DNA of 7,538 nucleotides from positions 1 to 7,538 of the forward strand of contig SWDL01000053.1 in assembly GCA_005116795.1 (NCBI GenBank). Direction: 5' to 3'. This document shows positions 5,244 through 7,538 of this stretch, piece after piece (position 1 is the first letter of the stretch; every line of letters starts with the position of its first letter). The position numbers and the translations under genes are program-made. This DNA is from Nitrospira sp. Lineage in GTDB: Bacteria; Nitrospirota; Nitrospiria; Nitrospirales; Nitrospiraceae. A model generated the notes under the pieces. It searched no databases and was not told the origin of the DNA. It saw only the letters and a program-made list of their open reading frames with translations.

Positions 5244-5666
5244 TCACTCTCCGATGACCTTGACGAGTACGCGCTTCCGACGACGCCCGTCGAACTCGCC
5301 GTAGAAGATCTGCTCCCAGGGACCGAAATCCAGCCGGCCGCCCGTGATCGCCACCACGACTTCGCGCCCCATGAGCTGCCGTTTCACATGCGCATCGCCG
5401 TTATCCTCGCCGGTGTCATTGTGCCGATAGCGGGCCGCCTGCGGGACGACGCGTTCCAGAAACTCATCATAGTCCTTATAGTCCTTGAGAAGGCCGGGCT
5501 CATCGTCGTTGATGTAGACGCTGGCCGTAATATGCATCGCGTTGACGAGCGCCAGTCCTTCTTGCACCCCGCTCCTGCGGACGGCCTGTCGCACCTGTTC
5601 GGTGATGTTGAGATAGGCCCGGCGGGTCGAGGTCTCGAACCAGAGCTCTTCACGGAAGGATTTCAT
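5244..5666 (-). CDS. yjbQ: YjbQ/UPF0047 family secondary thiamine-phosphate synthase
   Basis: The product has 140 residues, the normal length for the YjbQ (UPF0047) family. Members are small soluble trimeric-type proteins; E. coli YjbQ shows a weak thiamine phosphate synthase activity that can rescue thiE mutants, while the true physiological role is unsettled. The signature blocks are all present: KSFREELWF at the start, GLALVNAMHITASVYINDDE (37-56), YRHNDTGEDNGDAH (80-93, with H82 and H93), KRQLMGREVVVAIT (95-108) and LDFGPWEQIFYGEFDG (112-127), ending in KRVLVKVIGE. H45, H82 and H93 are candidate active-site residues. The start at 5666 is chosen because the family begins MKS(F/Y)RxEL; the frame remains open to 5723 but adds an unlikely Arg/Cys-rich leader. 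It is the first gene of a minus-strand operon with two small ORFs and an orphan gene, and is divergent from nrdJ. Confidence 0.96.
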   Translation of the reverse strand: MKSFREELWFETSTRRAYLNITEQVRQAVRRSGVQEGLALVNAMHITASVYINDDEPGLLKDYKDYDEFLERVVPQAARYRHNDTGEDNGDAHVKRQLMGREVVVAITGGRLDFGPWEQIFYGEFDGRRRKRVLVKVIGE

Positions 5667-5694
5667 GCGGTGCGTACAAGACAGACGTGGCCGC

Positions 5695-5723
5695 ATTCTG
5701 ACGCAGCCGCTCTGCCGATGCAA
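5695..5723 (-). promoter_or_regulatory. candidate promoter of the yjbQ operon
   Basis: On the minus strand, TTGCAT (5723-5718) and CAGAAT (5700-5695) are separated by 17 bp. The -10 matches 4 of 6 and the -35 matches 3 of 6 including TTG. Transcription would start about 20-25 nt before the ATG at 5666. Plausible but not strong. Confidence 0.38.
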
Positions 5724-5795
5724 GGGGACGGGCCGTTCCCACGCCGGATCTCCTTCCTCGACCGGGTCCTCATGGTTCGACCGCCCCGATTCGCC

Positions 5796-5801
5796 TATAA
5801 T
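5796..5801 (+). promoter_or_regulatory. -10 box upstream of nrdJ
   Basis: A perfect TATAAT lies on the plus strand. The -35 region at 17 bp (TGGTTC) is poor. Transcription would start near 5808, giving a leader of about 59 nt before the ATG at 5867. No NrdR box pair is evident around it. Confidence 0.45.
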
Positions 5802-5815
5802 GGGAGCGTCTCAAC

Positions 5816-5857
5816 GGCGAGGCCGGATCACACAGAAGGAGAAGGCTGCCTCACGCC
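5816..5857 (+). promoter_or_regulatory. leader hairpin presenting the SD of nrdJ
   Basis: GGCGAGGC (5816-5823) can pair with GCCT-CA-CGCC (5848-5857; CA bulged) as 8 bp. The only good SD, AAGGAG (5836-5841), sits in the 24-nt loop. That SD is 25 nt from the ATG at 5867, too far for normal use unless the fold shortens the distance or a CTG at 5846 is used. The pairing is by eye. Confidence 0.3.
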
Positions 5858-5866
5858 CGTCCATTC

Positions 5867-7538
5867 ATGACCCAGATTCCCCCTCACACGATGACACTGA
5901 CGCCGAACGCCCTGACGGTCCTGCGCCGTCGCTACTTGAGGAAGGGGCCGACCGGAAAGCCGGTGGAAACTCCGGCCCAGATGTTCTGGCGGGTGGCCGA
6001 GAATGTGGCGCAGGCCGAGCGCCGGTACGGTCGTGCCGCCACCAAGGAGGCGCGCCACTGGGCTCAGGCGTTCTTCCGCATGATGAGCGGACTGGAGTTT
6101 TTGCCGAACTCCCCCACCCTGATGAATGCGGGACGTGAGCTGCAGCAACTGTCGGCCTGCTTCGTCCTCCCGATTCAGGATTCGCTGAACTCCATCTTCG
6201 ACGCGGTCAAACAGCAGGCCCTCATCCATCAATCCGGCGGCGGCACAGGATTCGCGTTCAGCCGCCTTCGCCCGCGCAACGACCGGGTGGATTCCACGAG
6301 CGGCGTGGCCTCGGGGCCGGTCTCGTTCATGCGCGTCTTCAATATGGCGACGGAGGTCATCAAACAGGGCGGAACCCGCCGCGGCGCCAACATGGGTATT
6401 TTACGGGTCGACCATCCCGACGTCCTCGACTTTATCGCGGTCAAACAGGATCCGCGCGAGCTGACCAATTTCAACATTTCCGTCGGCCTGACCGATGCCT
6501 TCATGCGCGCGCTCGACCGACAGGGGGAGTATCCCCTGGTCAATCCACGCACGCGGAAAACGGTCGGCCGCCTGAAGGCGGTCGAGGTGTTCGACCGCCT
6601 GGTCGAGGCCGCCTGGCACACGGGAGAACCGGGCGTCGTGTTCCTCGACACGATCAACCGGGACAATCCCACGCCCCACATCGGCCGAATCGAAGCCACC
6701 AATCCCTGCGCCGAGCAACCCCTCCTCCCCTATGAATCCTGTACACTCGGCTCGATCAACCTCGGGCGGCATGTGGCCGGATCACCGATCGACCCGCGCA
6801 TCGATTTCGACCGCCTGGCGGACACGACTCGACTGGCCGTTCGATTTCTTGACGACGTACTCGACATGAATCGGTACCCGCTGCCGGAAATCGAAACCGT
6901 CACCAAAGGCAACCGCCGCATCGGTCTCGGCGTCATGGGCTTTGCCGACCTCCTGATTCTCCTGGGCATCCCCTATAACAGCGAAGAGGCGCTTCGTCTC
7001 GGCGAACAACTCATGCGATTCATCCGGGAGCGCGGGTGGGAGGCCTCGGCGCAATTGGCCAAAGAGCGGGGCGCGTTTCCGAACTATCGCGGAAGCCGGC
7101 CGGCGGCCCAGGGCCGGCGCCTGAGAAATGCCACGGTCACGACCGTCGCCCCGACCGGCACCATCAGTATCATCGCCGACTGCTCCCCCGGCATCGAACC
7201 GATTTACGGCGTCAGTTTTGTGAGAACCGTGATGGACGACGTGCGGTTGACGTCGTTGCACCCGGCCTTCATTCGCCACGCCACGGACGCCGGGGTCTAC
7301 ACTCCGGCGCTGGTCGAGCGGATCGCCGCCAACGAGTCCATCCAGCATCTGACGGACCTTCCTGAATCGCTTCGACGCCTCTTTGTCACCGCCCATGATA
7401 TTCCCCCGGAACAACACGTCCGCATGCAGGCGGTCTTTCAGAAATACAGCGACAGCGGCGTGTCGAAGACCATCAATCTCCCCGCAGGGGCCTCGAAAGA
7501 GGAGGTGGCCGCCGCGTTTACGCTCGCGTATCGACTCG
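5867..7538 (+). CDS. nrdJ: class II (B12-dependent) ribonucleotide reductase, 3' end off window
   Basis: 557 residues are visible without a stop; the gene continues past the right edge. NrdJ reduces ribonucleotides to deoxyribonucleotides in the cytoplasm, using adenosylcobalamin to make the thiyl radical and needing no oxygen or NrdB subunit. The start LTPNALTVLRRRYL (11-24) is typical of the family, so there is no N-terminal ATP cone. Key residues are: redox C97 in LSACFVLP, HQSGGGTGFAFSRLRP (121-136), the GGTRRGANMG loop (168-177), N279, thiyl C281 and E283 in NPCAE, and the partner C292 in SCTLGSINLG. The 11-residue gap C281-C292 equals that in Thermotoga maritima NrdJ (C322-C333). Later blocks NRRIGLGVMGFAD (349-361) and APTGTISIIA (428-437) also fit. 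The missing part should hold the end of the barrel and a C-terminal cysteine pair. ATG 5867 and ATG 5891 are both possible starts and neither has a close SD. Confidence 0.97.
   Translation, partial: MTQIPPHTMTLTPNALTVLRRRYLRKGPTGKPVETPAQMFWRVAENVAQAERRYGRAATKEARHWAQAFFRMMSGLEFLPNSPTLMNAGRELQQLSACFVLPIQDSLNSIFDAVKQQALIHQSGGGTGFAFSRLRPRNDRVDSTSGVASGPVSFMRVFNMATEVIKQGGTRRGANMGILRVDHPDVLDFIAVKQDPRELTNFNISVGLTDAFMRALDRQGEYPLVNPRTRKTVGRLKAVEVFDRLVEAAWHTGEPGVVFLDTINRDNPTPHIGRIEATNPCAEQPLLPYESCTLGSINLGRHVAGSPIDPRIDFDRLADTTRLAVRFLDDVLDMNRYPLPEIETVTKGNRRIGLGVMGFADLLILLGIPYNSEEALRLGEQLMRFIRERGWEASAQLAKERGAFPNYRGSRPAAQGRRLRNATVTTVAPTGTISIIADCSPGIEPIYGVSFVRTVMDDVRLTSLHPAFIRHATDAGVYTPALVERIAANESIQHLTDLPESLRRLFVTAHDIPPEQHVRMQAVFQKYSDSGVSKTINLPAGASKEEVAAAFTLAYRL

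Noticed and set aside
5667..5723. Longer N-terminus for YjbQ starting at 5723
   Set aside because: The family starts at MKS(F/Y)RxEL; the extra 19 residues are Arg/Cys-rich, and the TTG/ATG there overlaps the predicted promoter.
5819..5857. Cobalamin riboswitch before nrdJ, suggested by AGGAGA...TGCC resembling a B12 box
   Set aside because: The spacing inside the box is wrong, no other conserved cobalamin-riboswitch core was found, and the leader after the TATAAT is only about 59 nt, too short.
4992..5870. 292-codon open frame on the plus strand
   Set aside because: It lies opposite yjbQ, whose family identity is certain, and has no recognisable domain or start signal.
6229..7417. Several long minus-strand frames opposite nrdJ
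   Set aside because: The plus strand is unambiguous NrdJ over the whole stretch; the opposite frames have biased composition and no initiation signals.
1..7538. Mobile element, CRISPR, tRNA or rRNA
   Set aside because: No transposase or integrase frames, no regularly spaced direct repeats, and no cloverleaf or conserved rRNA stretches were seen on reading.

Overview
The window is GC-rich bacterial chromosomal DNA with densely packed, single-domain housekeeping and accessory genes. I see no insertion sequence, phage gene, CRISPR array, tRNA or rRNA. The gene set (a class II B12-dependent ribonucleotide reductase, a YjbQ/UPF0047 enzyme, a PP2C phosphatase, exported proteins, and several small or orphan proteins) and the general look of the proteins suggest a Gram-negative such as a Nitrospira-type bacterium. 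That is a guess from family resemblance, not a proven assignment.

Layout. (1) 61-369 (+) encodes a ClpS-family protein whose N-degron pocket residues are changed. It faces a small orphan gene at 460-762 (-) that has a perfect TATAAT box and a 5' leader able to fold over its own Shine-Dalgarno (SD) sequence. (2) After an AT-rich divergent spacer, 952-1707 (+) is a complete PP2C-type Ser/Thr phosphatase. (3) A TTGACA promoter at 1775-1803 precedes a two-gene exported unit. The first gene (1864-2784) has an NTF2/SnoaL-like domain plus a C-terminal lipocalin-like beta domain. The second (2836-3840) is a secreted protein that appears to keep every copper ligand of peptidylglycine alpha-hydroxylating monooxygenase (PHM). 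A 7-bp hairpin covers the stop codon between them.

(4) On the minus strand, 5666 down to about 3870 looks like one tightly coupled operon: yjbQ, then a 47-codon small ORF, a 337-residue orphan protein, and a second small ORF. The junctions are 4 nt, a stop overlapping the next SD, and a TTGA stop/start overlap. Neither small ORF would pass a usual length cut-off. The second appears to carry a one-base frameshift that truncates a longer, protein-like frame. This operon converges on the copper-protein unit. (5) Divergent from yjbQ, nrdJ starts at about 5867 and runs off the right edge. Its 557 visible residues include all the catalytic residues of class II ribonucleotide reductase.

The points most worth a second look are the PHM-like copper protein, the yjbQ-linked operon with two hidden small ORFs and a probable frameshift, the ClpS-like protein with a rebuilt binding pocket, and the SD-masking leader of the small gene at 460-762. 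All functional statements rest on motif recognition by eye; no search was run.
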